Positions 37,501-50,056 of a stretch of DNA of 50,951 nt are shown here, piece by piece. The position numbers and the translations under genes are program-made. Below the pieces are notes generated by a model, which was not told the origin of the DNA, made no database searches, and saw only the letters and a program-made list of their open reading frames with translations. The stretch covers positions 1-50,951 of the forward strand of contig AFXF02001880.1 in NCBI GenBank assembly GCA_000231825.2. The letters are read 5' to 3'. Origin of the DNA: Tetrahymena elliotti 4EA (Eukaryota > Ciliophora > Oligohymenophorea > Hymenostomatida > Tetrahymenidae). Position 1 is the stretch's first letter; each line of letters starts with the position of its first letter.

Positions 37501-40500
37501 TTAACCAATCTTCTATGTTTCCTTCACACTTAACAAAATAACCAGAAAGAGAAATACTTTCTTCATTTCGACCAATTACCTATTAAATAGCAGTAATTTG
37601 CTTTAAGGCTGGATTTTTCTTATCTTTTGCACTGTCAAATGTAACCTTAGTAATAGCATCAAAAAGCTTTTCAAAATCTTCTTGAATAGAAGTAGGTTCA
37701 GAACCTTGGGAAAGAATTTTCAACAAAGTAGGATTAGAAACGAAATAGAATCTAGGGAATTTCTTTCTTTTACCTTCTAAATAAGCTTCTAACATTTTCT
37801 AACAATCTTCAAGCTTTCTGTTAAGATCCGGTAAGAAATCCTTTAGCATATCATTTTAGCAACAAGGAATAACTTTCTTAGTTTCAACGGCTTTTTCCAT
37901 AATCTTCATCCAATTCTTATCAATACCTTGGAATTACTTGGCTTACAAGGGCATTTAACGTGCAATATCACCACCAGTAAAGACTGGTTCAAGTGAAGTC
38001 CATAACTTTTGAACTTTAACCCACATATCAAGAGTATCATTAACATCAGAGAAAGTACGAATCAAAGTTTCAACTTCAACTTTAAAAGGAGTAACATGTC
38101 TCTATGAGTTGAAGGTAGATAATTGAAGCTAATCTTCTTCAAGTCTTTCTAGAATGGTACCAACAATAAGACCATTGAGCATACAAGGAACATCTCTCTT
38201 ACCCCAGATACCAAATTAGAATTGCATATCATTCCAATAAAGATTAATTTCATCCAAGCCAGTACGAATCTTTAATTGCTTATCAGCTGATTCTGTGATA
38301 TCTTCAATATCTTCTCTGTAATCAAGCAATTTAGCTCCCATAATATCTTCAATATAGAATTAATCAGGGTTTTCGTAGTTAAGTTTGGTGTTTGTAATTT
38401 CTTTAATCTTTTCCCAGTGACGAGGCATGATGGATGGTTTCTTTAAACTTATAATTAATGGCAATTATTCTCTAAGAGAGTCAATGTAATTTTTAAGATC
38501 ACGATAAGCTTACCATTCCTTCAAATCTTTAGGTAATCTACTACACTATTCACTATATTTACCAGCATCTTCTTCCATTTTAGCCAAATCATCTTTACTT
38601 ACATCTTACCAAGATTTTTCTTTGAATTATTAGATATTCTTGATAACTGAGTCATATAAGTTATATAATTTATTCAAGTTCTTAATTTCTGCATCGGTCT
38701 TTTCTAATTCAGGATATTTTTGATTTTATAAACCAAACAAATTTTCACCTCTGGCATTAATTTTGTACATTTGATACTTGACATCATATTCATCTTCGAA
38801 TCTTCTGAGTCTTTCCATAGCTTCTGCAGGGCTGATACCTTCAACCATAGGACCATTCTTTTCATAATCTTTTCTGAAGACAAATACTTAGTTGGTAAAG
38901 TCCTTGATGGATTATTTACTATTTTTATAAAATTATTTTGATATATTAATATTGATTAAATTTTGAAAATAAAATTTATTACAGTTCTTTAAGATAAATG
39001 GCTTGCTTGTGTTGATATTCTTTACCTTTAATCTCTGCTTATTAGATAAGAATATCCCAATTTCTACGTAAGAGAGAGCGAGCATCCATTTCATCCTTAT
39101 CAGTGATACCTCCTGGTAAATAGTTATCAAGAAGAGAATACATTTCTTAAACTGGATTGAATCTCATATCAATTTCTGCTTGCTCTTTACGAATTTATTC
39201 TAAAGTTTCCATAACATAACCCAAAGAATCAATATCCTTGACGGGCTTTGATAATTTTGTAGAAAGCATCTTAGTTTATTCTGTAAGACTGTCCAAAAGT
39301 TAACGAGCGCGTTTGTGTAAATCTTAGGAATATTAAAGTTTCCATTCTTTGGCCCAGGTAGATAATGAAGTGCAAATGTTTTGAGTCATCAATTCCATAG
39401 CACCGATTTTGTAAGTTGGCACAATTTTTTCAATTTCTTCTTCAATTTAAGAGAATTTCTTTAATTGGTCTTCATAATTTTAAAGGGAAGGTCCATTCTT
39501 AGAGAATTTTTTGATAGATTCTTGAATAGATTCCTTACACAACCATTCAAATTTAGTGAATCCACTTAGGAATTCATTGACTTTATTTTTAGTTCCCTAT
39601 ATGGAACCAGTTAAAAGTAAAATTACTTTAACAATTTCTTTATCACAAGCAATCATATCATAGAAGGTTGCCTTATCAGTAGAATCCTTGTTTTATTAGT
39701 CCCAATTATATAAGTACTTTGAGCATCTAAGAACAGCTGTAGCAGCACGGTTAATTGATTTTTAAATTTCTTGTAAAGAAGGATTAAGTGTTACCTTGTC
39801 ACCATTAAGTTGAACTTCTACTTAGAAGAAGGGCTTCAAATTTTATAAAGTGTTGGCACCAGGAATCTTTTTTCCACAAACACGATATTTCATGGCATTT
39901 AAAGAGTTTTGAGTTGAATTAAGTAAAGCTTAATAGAAATACCAGAAATAATATCTCTTAATACGCTTAGTTTCTTCAGGAAGAACAGGGTCAACATGAG
40001 GGTCAAGAGGATAGAGCATAATAGTTTATAATAAATCATCAACAGCTCTTTCAACTTCAACATTCTTAGAAGTTAAGAAATCAGTCTTTGAATTAATATA
40101 CTCTTCTTAAAGTTAGACAAAGGAATCCAAAGAAAGAGGCTTAGTATCTTGAGGGAGATGCACAAGAACAACCTTTGAGACAGTCTTCAAATTATTTTCA
40201 ATACGATTTTCTATAATATCATTAACATTGATAATAAGCTATTCGAGCTTCTTCAAACCTTGGTGAACATAGTACAAGTAGCTTTCTATGTTCATTGAAG
40301 TCCAAGTTAAAGTAACCATACCAGGACGAAGCTTAAGATCTAAATCTTCAATGTGAGGAAGAAGTAAATTCTTGCAGATAGGTTTAATCTTAGAGTTGAT
40401 GCGTTCATATTCTTTAAGAGCATAAAGTAATTCATTATAGTAAGTTTTAAATTTATCTTCTTATAAAAGAATGATACGAGCACTTTCAGGAATTTCTATT

Positions 40501-43486
40501 CCTTATCTATCTAAGCATTTAGCTTCACGAATTAATTGCATAATTTCTAAGTCAAAGTTGACATAAAGCTTCTTGTTTTCATCGTGACGTACGATCAGGG
40601 TAGCTTGAAGGGCAGCCTTGGATTATTCTATCTTATTTACCCAGTCTTGATAGAACCACATTTCATAGATAGTTAATTGTTTACCAAGAGTGTTATAAGA
40701 CCCATAGTAACGACGAATTTCAGTGGAATTAATAACATTTTCAGGGAAAATGTTGATGGGTCCAGTAATTTTTTGGAACAAATGACGAGCCCAGATAATT
40801 TTACCAGCCTCAGGAGGCATGTTTCTTACAAGAGGAGGATTAGATTTCTAATCTTGGAAAACACGTTAGATAGTATCTAACTCAGTAGCATAGTTGTGTA
40901 AAATAGCATTGTAACGGGAAGTTAAATTGTGCTTAAGTGAATCTCTCTTGATTGTTGATTAGAACTTATGAAGTAACTTAAGAGAATATTCAATATTTCT
41001 GAAACGGTTGAAGTTGTTATCAATGAAATTTTAAAGTTCACCATCCAAATGAGAAATTTCAACATTGAATTCAACCCAGTCTCTATCAAACTTATTGTTA
41101 GCAGTATCTAACAAATTGTGGCCTTTCTTCTTAAAGTCATCAATAATCTTTTTGAATTTATTGGTTAATGCATCCATTCCTTCAAGGTTGTGTTTAGCAA
41201 GAGCATTGAATTACTGGATATTTGAGAAGATTTCAATCATTTTTTATAATCTTCTTACAAAGGTATCAAATTTTCCGAAAATTTAAGCATCAGAAAAATC
41301 AAATGTCTTACCCTTAGGCATATCAGCAACTTTTTCTTTGGTATCATTGTAGCATTTTTTATATTCACAGTAAAGTTTAATGCAGGAACCCAAAACTTCG
41401 ATAAGTTCAGCAGGATCTTATTCCCAAATTAACTTATAAAGGGATGCGCTATCTCCATTGTCTTTCTTGTTAAGAATACGGTCTTTGCAGTTCTTGATCA
41501 TTTGATTGGTAATCTTGATGAAGAGGCCTGTCATTTTATCAGTAGTATTATAAAATCTGGCAATAGTGTGAATCATCTTAATTGCATTCATAAGGGCAGG
41601 TAAAGTGTCAATAATTTATTGAGGAGTTCCGCTATAGAGAGGTTCTATGAATTTTTCTAATGTAGTTAAATATTTAACATTATCCTTGGCTTCATTTAAT
41701 TTATCAGTAAGCAAAAGATCCAAACGGTTGTATTCCATCATTAACTTGTTGATTGATGAATCATCACGGGGTCTTTAATTATCGTGCTATTTATGACGCT
41801 AGAGGTTTACCTTTACAACTTAGAAATCCTTGCTTTTTAATTATTCAGACCAGTTAGTGATCTTTTACATTCTACTTCTCCAATAAATTAATTCAGTAGC
41901 AGGGCCTAATATAATAGAAAATTATAAAATTAAATACTAAATTTCATTAATTCATATTTGCTTATTGACTCTAATTGAAAATTAAAAGTTAAAAAATTGA
42001 AACTCTCTCTTTAATAAAAGCGGAAAAACAAAGAAAGTTAAAAAGGTAAAAACTTTAAGTCAGTTTTGAAATTAATTTTTGAATTTTTAGTTTGAAAATG
42101 AAAAAATGTGAATAAAATAATGAATCTTTTTAATATAAATTCAGCAAATATATCTATTGATTTTAATCAATTTTTTGTATTAAGAAATTGTTGTCTCATT
42201 AGTTTTTAATTTGATTTAATTATCTTAAAGGAATATAGAAAAAAGAATAAAAAAGAGGAAAAATAAAACTTATATCAAAAACCTTAATTATTTAATTTGA
42301 AGGCTCTCTTCTATTTATCAATAATTTTCTTTGATATTGTCAGTTTTAAAAATAAAAATCTTTGTTTTTTATTTCAAATTTAAAATTATTTTAAAATATT
42401 CAGCTATTTTTAAAATCAATTTTCTAATATTCTTTGAACAGTAAAGGTTTACCATTATTTATAATTATATGAAATAATGTTTACCAAATTTAAGCTTTGA
42501 AAACAATTCTCAATTTTAAATATTCAGTTGTTTTTCAATTATTTAATATTCAATTAGAATGGTAGTTATGAATTCAAATATATTTAAATCTAATTTACCT
42601 GCATCTTTTTCATCCTTACGAACTTCTGAATCATCATTAAGCTGGCTGCTAATGAGATTGATCCACTCATTAAATTTCTATTCATAATGTTGCATTTTTT
42701 CAGATTCATTTAATCCAGAAATGGCTTCATAATCTAACTTGAAGTGTTCAGTACCAGGGCTCATTAAGTTAATAGCTTCTCTAACTTCGCTGGAAAATTT
42801 ATTAGAGTGCTGTTAGAATTCAACAACTTATTCTTCTTCAGCTACTCCCCAAAATTAAATTTTTTCAGTGATGATGTGTTCTATTTAACGAGAATAAACA
42901 CCTTCCATCAAAGCATTTAGTATAGGAACAGTATTAGGAGTGATTTCACCAAAAATGATGTCATTATCATTACCGTCCTATTATTACTAAGATTTCTTTT
43001 TATCGTCAGCAGGATTTGTAATACGCAAAAACCAAACTGCTTTATCTTAAATCTTTTCTAGGTCACCAGTTGTGAAAAATAAGACAGGATCTTGAGCACC
43101 AGTATCTTTTATGTCATCATTTTAAGCCTATTCCTAAACTTGATAGTAAGCAAAGATTTTATTTAAACCTTCTCCGCTTAAGAACTATTCAAGTATATTT
43201 CTATTCTTCTCATATTATAATGATTCCTATTATTTAGATCAAAAAAATGTTTTAGTTTTGTAGTCACAAAGCTTCAAATTTAAATTTTCTCATTTTTCCT
43301 CTTTTGAGTATTAGATAAAGAAAAGTAAAATGAATTTAAAAAATGGTAAAGCAGTAAATTTAAAAATGATATTAATTAATGGTAAATAAAATTAATTACT
43401 TCGACAATAATATCTTTAAGTTGAAGACTATCACAAATGGTAGTCTTCATCCATGCTATTCTCTTTGAGTATTTTGAGGACAGCAT
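28538..43486 (-). CDS. DYH5: Axonemal dynein heavy chain, outer-arm gamma class (4,621 aa)
   Basis: Six exons: 43486-43400, 43226-42599, 41905-38983, 38918-29726, 29635-29222 and 29158-28538; 4,622 codons. This is a complete heavy chain: N-terminal tail, linker, six AAA modules, stalk and C-terminal domain. P-loops are GPAGTGKT (AAA1, about residue 1873), GPTGSGKST (AAA2, 2158), GGSGTAKT (AAA3, 2494) and GVGGSGKQS (AAA4, 2868). The coiled-coil stalk with its microtubule-binding tip lies at about 33240-32350. AAA1 has [12 protein letters not shown], and AAA2 has [20 protein letters not shown]. The C-terminus ([20 protein letters not shown], ending [11 protein letters not shown]) fits the DNAH5/DNAH8/Chlamydomonas-gamma class. 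It powers ciliary outer dynein arms. The symbol is by class and is not proven. Codon use is strongly biased, as for an abundant protein. Confidence 0.9.
41906..42598 (-). other. Unusually long intron in the dynein gene
   Basis: The second dynein intron is 693 bp, against 63-173 bp for the other four. Its boundaries are clear: the coding frame ends in GATGCAG before GTAAATTAG and resumes after TATATTAG with GPATELIYW. The interior is AT-rich with no reading frame that I can support on either strand. Confidence 0.75.
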
Positions 43487-44376
43487 TTTCCTATATTTAT
43501 TCTAATATTTATTTCAGTATAATAAAAAAGCCTATACCTTTTTTACTATTTATTTTTATTTGCTTTTAATTTATTATAGAGCAATAGCAAAGTGAATTAT
43601 TTCTTTTAAAATTCCATTCATTTTATAATCCTCTTCCATTTTATAAAGTCATCTCTTTTTTCTTCACCCTTTTTCCAAATATCCCTTTTTGTTTTTCATG
43701 TGAATATTTTTGAAGGCTAACCAATTCTATTATCTTTGCATTTTGCAAGATATTTTTCTATGTCTTTAATAATTTTCAAATTTTACTAACAGAAAGTGAA
43801 ACTTTTCATGAAGTTTTGATAAAACATAGATTTTACAAAGATAAATTATATTTTTTAAATATATCAATTAACTAAAATGGTTATAAAATATAAAATCAAA
43901 TGGTAGACACCTATAAAAAAGTAACATTAATAAATAAAATTAAAATAATGATAAATTTGATAATTCAATAACATTAATTTAAAAAAACTTTAATAATCCA
44001 TTATAAACTAGTAAATTCTTCATTAAAAAAGTCATCCTGATTTTATTAAAAAAATAGGTTAATTTTTGACGATTTTTGAAATTAATTGGATATTTATGTC
44101 TTTTTTAAATTTAAAATGAATTAAATAATTTTTTAATTAAATTTTTCAGAGATTCTCTTTTTTACAAAAAAATTTTATTTTTATTTTAAACATAAACATA
44201 AAAAATTTTTGGAAATAATATTTTATTATTTAAAAAAATTAGATTCCTATTTAAACAATATATAAAATAAAATAGAAATTTTTCAGAAAATAGATGTAAT
44301 ATATTAAGGGAATGTTTATAGTTTTTAATTAATTTGCTTATGTTAAAAGGAAGTATTCTATAAAATGCCAATTCAT
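43487..44376. other. Spacer between the dynein and ARMC9-like genes
   Basis: 890 bp holding the dynein promoter and the ARMC9 3' flank. A frame on the minus strand around 44186-44380 is a shadow of AT-rich DNA overlapping the end of the ARMC9-like gene. No element is identified. Confidence 0.55.
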
Positions 44377-46145
44377 TCATTAGCTAACTTCATCCTAGAA
44401 ACATTCAAATATTAATTCACCTTATTCATTTTCATATTCTCTGATTCTATCTTCAGTTTTTAATTCATTTAATTCAAGAGTGGTGCTATTATCTAAAGAT
44501 GTATCCTTAGGGTGGAACATATGAGCACACAAATCTAAAACCGTTTTTTTATCGATTTCTGCAGCCTCATTTTCTATTTATTGAAAAAAATCATTAAATA
44601 TATGATTTGTTTTAGTTATAAATGAATGAATACCTGATGTATTTATTTATGAATAAAATTCTACGAATTCAGAAATTTTCTCAATAAATTGGCAATAATC
44701 AATTTATTATTAGAAAGTATCTTTTGAAAGATAAGAAAGGCATATTAATATGTGCATTAAAACTGAAACAGGAATGTTGTCTCTAATAAACTTCAAAAGG
44801 TTTTCCATGTACTAATTTATTTTATTAGATAATTTCAAAAAATTAATATTTAAATAATAAATTTAAACAAAATTCCATTTTAAATAAATATTATTTTTTA
44901 AAATTAATAATATGAATTTGAAAATAATTAATTTTAGGTATTACTTGGCATGTAAAATCAGGATGCTATTCAAAGTATTGAAGAGTGTAAGGAGTATGTG
45001 TTATATTTGCAAGCATTGCAGAAGCAAAATCAAGACAAAATACATGAATTTTACCATTTGTTGACTTTTTAATTAAATGAACAACCCAATCTATCATTCC
45101 TTATTCTACTAAAACAGGAATAACACTTTCTTTTATTGAGCATTTTTAAAGTATAGCTAAACAGAAACGCTAAGTTACACTACCATTTTCTTGCTCTTTT
45201 AATATCTGTTTAATAATTTAATTTTTTTATTGAATTAAAATAATAATAATTTTGAATTTTTGAAAATGAAATAAAAAAGAATTTATTTTACCTTAATAAT
45301 TTTTTCAATTACTGCATATTTATTTCCAAATGTCAAGTATTCTACTCCTCTAAGTGTTGAACTAACTACACTTACTAAGCTTGTAATTGCATGCTTTAAA
45401 CTTTAGTTATTTATATCAAGCATCTTAATCAAAAAATCAAATTTTTCACTAGCTTCAATATCAAATATATCATTACGGATTAATTCATAAACTAAATTTT
45501 TTCTTAATTCTGGAGCTATTTAAAGAGCATTTACTCTCAAAGAAAGTAGTGCTTCAATCATTCCATCTATATTATTATCTTTATAATTTTTAAATAGCTT
45601 AGTTTTATGGTCTTGCATAACTGTTTCAGTAATAAGTTCATTGCCTTCAGGTTTGCCTTCATTAATAATAATTTTTTAATACTTTCCTAATTAAATTTTA
45701 TAGTTTTCTAATGTTTCATGGAGATTCTCATTTTGAACAGACTATTAAATAACAATTTTATAAAAAGTATATTCTTTGAAGTATTTACTATAATTTATGA
45801 ATTGTTTACTTCTTTGAAAGAGTGCATGATTTGCAATAGATTTATAGAAACAGAAAATATCTACCTTCCTGCTTGTAAAATTTGCTAGTATTTTTTGTTT
45901 TAGGCTTTCATATCTTTCTCTAAATTTATTTCTCTCTTTGTTTTGTTGTTATCACTTTTAAGAAGCAAGTAGAGTCTAGGTAAATCATCATTTTTAACCT
46001 AATTGTTTTATTTTGATTATCTGGTACTGGATTGTTTCTATTTCCATTCAGCTTCAAAACAATCCATGGTATTGTTTAAACCTAGGTACTATAAGTACTC
46101 CTTTATATATTTATTGATTTCTGTGCAATCAGGTAAGTTTTACAT
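44377..46145 (-). CDS. ARMC9: ARMC9-like LisH/armadillo ciliary protein (about 494 aa)
   Basis: Start ATG at 46145; stop TGA at 44377-44379. Clear introns are 45206-45291 and 44812-44944. A further intron is needed near 45930-46000, because the LisH frame and the later frame differ by one. Either 45934-45998 (65 bp) or a 20 bp intron fits; the first is the more usual size. The N-terminus has a LisH motif (TEINKYIKEYLQYLGLNNTM). The rest matches the ARMC9 helical-repeat core: NLVYELIRNDIFD, TSLVSVVSSTLRGVEYL, VTQRFCLAILQKCS and PVLVEQGMIDWVVHLIKK. ARMC9 works at basal bodies and ciliary tips and is mutated in human Joubert syndrome; Tetrahymena has ARMC9-type proteins. This copy is shorter than the human protein in the region between LisH and repeats. 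Confidence 0.8.
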
Positions 46146-46626
46146 TTTTATGCCTTTATGAATAAAATTAAGTTTTTTGATATAAATAAATTCTAAGCTA
46201 TTAATTATTTTTGTTATTTTTAAATTATGAGCTTTTTGATGCAAATGTTTTTCACAACAACTTTTATTATTTTGATTTTTCAATCAGCTTTATTAATTTT
46301 TAAATATTTATAAATTCAAAAAATAAATCAGCATAATCTAAATTGAAATTAATTATACTTGTATTTTAGTCATTACACACACATTATTCATAGCAAGAAT
46401 GAAATATAATTCATTTCAAAAATAATTTGATTAAATTTTTAAGGATATTAAAATATTTTAGAACATTTAAATTCAAATATAAAATAAATAAACAAAATTA
46501 TTTCAATTATTTAGTAAAAATAATTATTTAATTTAATACATATTATATTATTTATTAAATTTATTTTATGTAAATATTTAAAATATTTCTTCATTTACAA
46601 TCATCACTAATTGAAAATTTTATACT
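46146..46626. other. AT-rich intergenic spacer
   Basis: 481 bp between two minus-strand genes. It is A/T-rich and should carry the promoter of the ARMC9-like gene. No reading frame or RNA is seen. Confidence 0.6.
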
Positions 46627-48852
46627 TCACTAATTGCTTTTCCAATCAACTGAAAAAGATTTAGAAACTTTACTAACCCATTGCATTATTATTTATTCAT
46701 TTGATTTAGGGAAAGCCTATTTACATGTTTATTTAATAGATTCAATCATTACATGATAAGCTTCAATAAGATCTTCTACATCACGAGCTGAATATTCTAA
46801 AAATTCTGGATCGATAGGTCTTTATAAGAAGTAAAAAGCAGGCATTTCTTAAAACTTTTAATGCATACTATCTTTTAGCAGATTAATACCATGACTAGTA
46901 TTATAAATCTACAAAATATCGTTAAGTCCAGGTTGCTTTAATTCTTCTAGATTTTTTAATAGTTGCAAAATATTTTTATCTTCTTTTGTATTCAAACCTT
47001 TTAAATTATCATGATTTAAAATTTTTATTTAATTAATTATTTTAAACTTAAAATTACCTTAATATTTTTCTACTTGCAATTTAAAAGCATGAATTGCAGC
47101 TGTATCAAAAACATTTTTAGGACATGCTTTCATGAAGAGATGCAAAGCAAGAGAATCACGACGACAGTCATGGAAAATCTTAATTATATTAATATCTTGC
47201 ATGATATTTTAAATACAATTTATCATATTTTTTTCTAAAATTTTATCTTCTTTTACACTTTAAACTGAATGAATATCAAAAATAAATATTTATGCAAAAT
47301 CAGGTTTAACTTAGATAGATATTTAAACAAGTTAAACATATCCCTCTTTCCTAAGTGCTCCTTCCAAGTCAACTCCAACATGTTTAAATTTAGGAATTGT
47401 ATAATTAGCATAATTTAGAGAATCCTCATCATCAACAACTACTATTCTCATAGAACTGAATTTATTTATTACACTTTCGTTCAATTACTCAGTTTTGAAT
47501 GTAATATCTTCTAAAGGACATTTACAAGAATATACATTTGAAGCTCCTTTTTTAGGATTGACATCATATTTAATACAGTAATCATGTGTTTAAGTTCTTA
47601 TAATATTAACTTTTTACTTTATTAAGAAGCTTCTGAAAATATTTCTGAATTTAGATTGACTCCCAAGTGCTTTTACATTTTATGGGAATTCTTTAATGAT
47701 TGTTTATTCTAATCTATCTAAACTGAAAATATTCTTTTTATTATGATGTATTATTTCCATGGCTCTTTCTTTCAGATGCTCTATTTCATTATCATAACTA
47801 AAAATTTTTTCTATTGCCTTTTACTTTTCTTCTTAACTCAAATTTTCTGTTACTTTATCTATAAAATCTTAATTCTTTTCTAATTCATCAAAGTATTCTT
47901 TAAGATTATCTTTTTTAATATATTAAAGAATCTAATGGAGTCCTGGTTCAGTTTACTTTGAAATAGAGTAATGCTACTTTCTAATAGAACTCTCCATAAT
48001 AGGAAATCCTTCTGATTAAATATATTATTTACATAAATCTACTATCTAATTATAAAAAATATCATTCTAGTTTTCTGGGTACTCTAGTAATACAACAATA
48101 GGTTTTTTTTAACCCTAAGGAGTTACCTAAATTAATTGAAATAAAATTATTTTTAATAGAATAATTTAAATTTTAAAAGCTACTTTTGATTCAAAGCAAA
48201 CATCCTATAAGGAATTAAGAATATATTAATACTTCAGCTTAAATCCAATCTTATTGAAACCCACTCTATTAAATTCTCTTTCTATAAACTGTTCAGTAAA
48301 ATCTCTATTAGGATGCTCTTTTCTTAACAACTTATAGAAATCATAAATAGCTTTTTTATGATAAAAGTCCCTAATATTCTTTCTAATACCTCTATCTGTA
48401 TCTATTTCTTCTTATGTGTAAATTCTTTATAATTTATCTTTAATTTCAAACTAGTAATCATAAACATTTAAATAACTTGGCTTGGCTTCAATCCAAAGTG
48501 CTTTTTAATTATAATCTTTTGGCTTTTAATCTAAATCAACTTCTTCTTCGCTTTTAACATAAACCAAATCCTCTATTCCATGAGCATATTTACATTGTTA
48601 AATGCTAAACATGCATAATCCTCTCAGCCAAAATCTGCAAAGTTATTATTTTTCATCTTCCATTTTGGAACTCAAATAATCCAATCTTTTTTATTCTCTT
48701 TCCTAAGGATTAGGTGGAGAAAATAATTTTTGAGGAGGTCTAGGCTCTTCAGGTCTCTTACGTGCCTTAAACTAGTCTTCCTTGTTACCATTTTTTTGTG
48801 ATTACTTTGAATCTTCTTGCTTGATTTCTTCAAAATCTTCAATATCACTCAT
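46627..48852 (-). CDS. Single CCCH zinc-finger, DEDDy 3'-5' exonuclease (702 aa)
   Basis: Three exons, 48852-48184, 48126-47058 and 46997-46627; 703 codons. It is the shorter paralogue of the gene at 11243-14634. An acidic, disordered N-terminus (about 1-60, with a Pro-rich KRPEEPRPPQK patch) precedes one CCCH finger (C-x7-C-x6-C-x3-H, starting at about Cys72) followed by GIEDL. A shared module ending in TEQFIEREFNRVGF comes next, then the exonuclease domain: GVDLEG (about 475-480), FHDCRRDSLALHLF with the second Asp, and YSARDVEDL from about Tyr648. The DEDDy residues are all present, so the enzyme looks active. RNA exonuclease activity is expected from the family; a link to small-RNA biology, as for animal EXD1, is inference. 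No transmembrane or signal sequence. Confidence 0.85.
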
Positions 48853-49735
48853 AGATATGACAGTCCTTTTTAATACAATTTATAATTATTAATTAATTAT
48901 TTAAGTTAAAAACATAAAATCCAAATATTTAATCACTATTTTTCTAATTAATTCTGTTATCAATATAAACATTAATAATAAATTCTTGTCTAAACCATCT
49001 AGTAAAAAGGCTATTAAAGTAGCTACTAAAATAATTTAATTTATTTAAGAAAGAATAATTAATTTGATTTAAACTGCAATCTTTATATAAATGAAAAATT
49101 TATCTTGAATATATATTAATTCATATGTTTAAACAAAAAAAGAAAAATTAAACTTTAATTAAAGTTGAGAAAAAAAGAAAAGTAGAGTCTACTAATTTAT
49201 CTATTTTTTTAGTAGAATTTATATTTACTTTTTAAATTACTTATCTAATAATATACACTCTTTCCAATTATTTAAATATTTATATTTCACTCTAATTGAT
49301 ATTCTCTTCTTTTTACTTTTTTTTTGATAGTAATTCTTTAAAATATTTAATATTTTACATTTCTGCATTTTGCTAAATTTTTTAATAATTTAACACAAAT
49401 AAATATTTATTTTTATTTTTATTTTATTAATAAATTGAACAATTTTTATTTTTAAATAATAATTTGAAAATTAAAAATAAAAAAAGAAAATTTTTTTGTT
49501 TTTACATCTAGTGATATAAATGATATTTCTTTTCTTTTATTATTTTGATGTCTTTGATTTTCAAATAAATTATATAAATATTAATTTTGATAATTAAATA
49601 ATTTGTAAAATCAAATTAAATATTTCACTAATAATTTTATCTTCTTATATTACTATTATCATTCAAATAAAACTAGATAATATACAGTTCCATATTAAAA
49701 ATAACTCAAATATTTAAATCACCTTAATTTCCTAT
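48853..49735. other. AT-rich intergenic spacer
   Basis: 883 bp of nearly pure A/T between the exonuclease gene start and the small secreted protein gene. Homopolymer runs only; no gene or structured RNA is seen. Confidence 0.6.
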
Positions 49736-50056
49736 TCAGCATTCATTTTATTCCATAGAAACAAAACTACAGTGATTGATGCTAAATGTTGTAACAGTAC
49801 TGAGTTATCCAGAGCTGTTGGATTAAACACATTAAGATTCTAATTATGTATTTTCTCCAAGGCAATTGAAGTTGGCTTTGAAAGTAAGACTCTTACCACA
49901 AACATTTGTTACAAAGAGTTTACCAGGTAAGGCATTAATACTCCAGCAAGTATTATTTTCTTGAGCTTCAACCATGTGATGAGTAGCAACAAAGTAAGAG
50001 CTAACAGCCAATAATGATAGAGCTAATAAACCAACCAATATTATATTTTTTGACAT
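49736..50056 (-). CDS. Small secreted six-cysteine protein (106 aa)
   Basis: An intronless frame of 107 codons from ATG at 50056 to TGA at 49736-49738; it passes through TAA codons that the ciliate code reads as Gln. Residues 1-24 form a strong signal peptide or anchor (SKNIILVGLLALSLLAVSSY core). The mature part has six cysteines, which could make three disulfides, and two N-glycosylation sequons (NNT, NSS). Codon use is less AT-biased than the surroundings. No family is recognised; a secreted or surface protein is likely. Confidence 0.75.

Noticed and set aside
30143..41286. Short open frames in other frames or on the plus strand within the dynein gene
   Set aside because: The dynein frame is continuous with all P-loops; these are shadows caused by its biased codon use.
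44186..44380. Minus-strand frame of 64 codons at the end of the ARMC9-like gene
   Set aside because: It overlaps the end of the gene in another frame and has composition of random AT-rich spacer.
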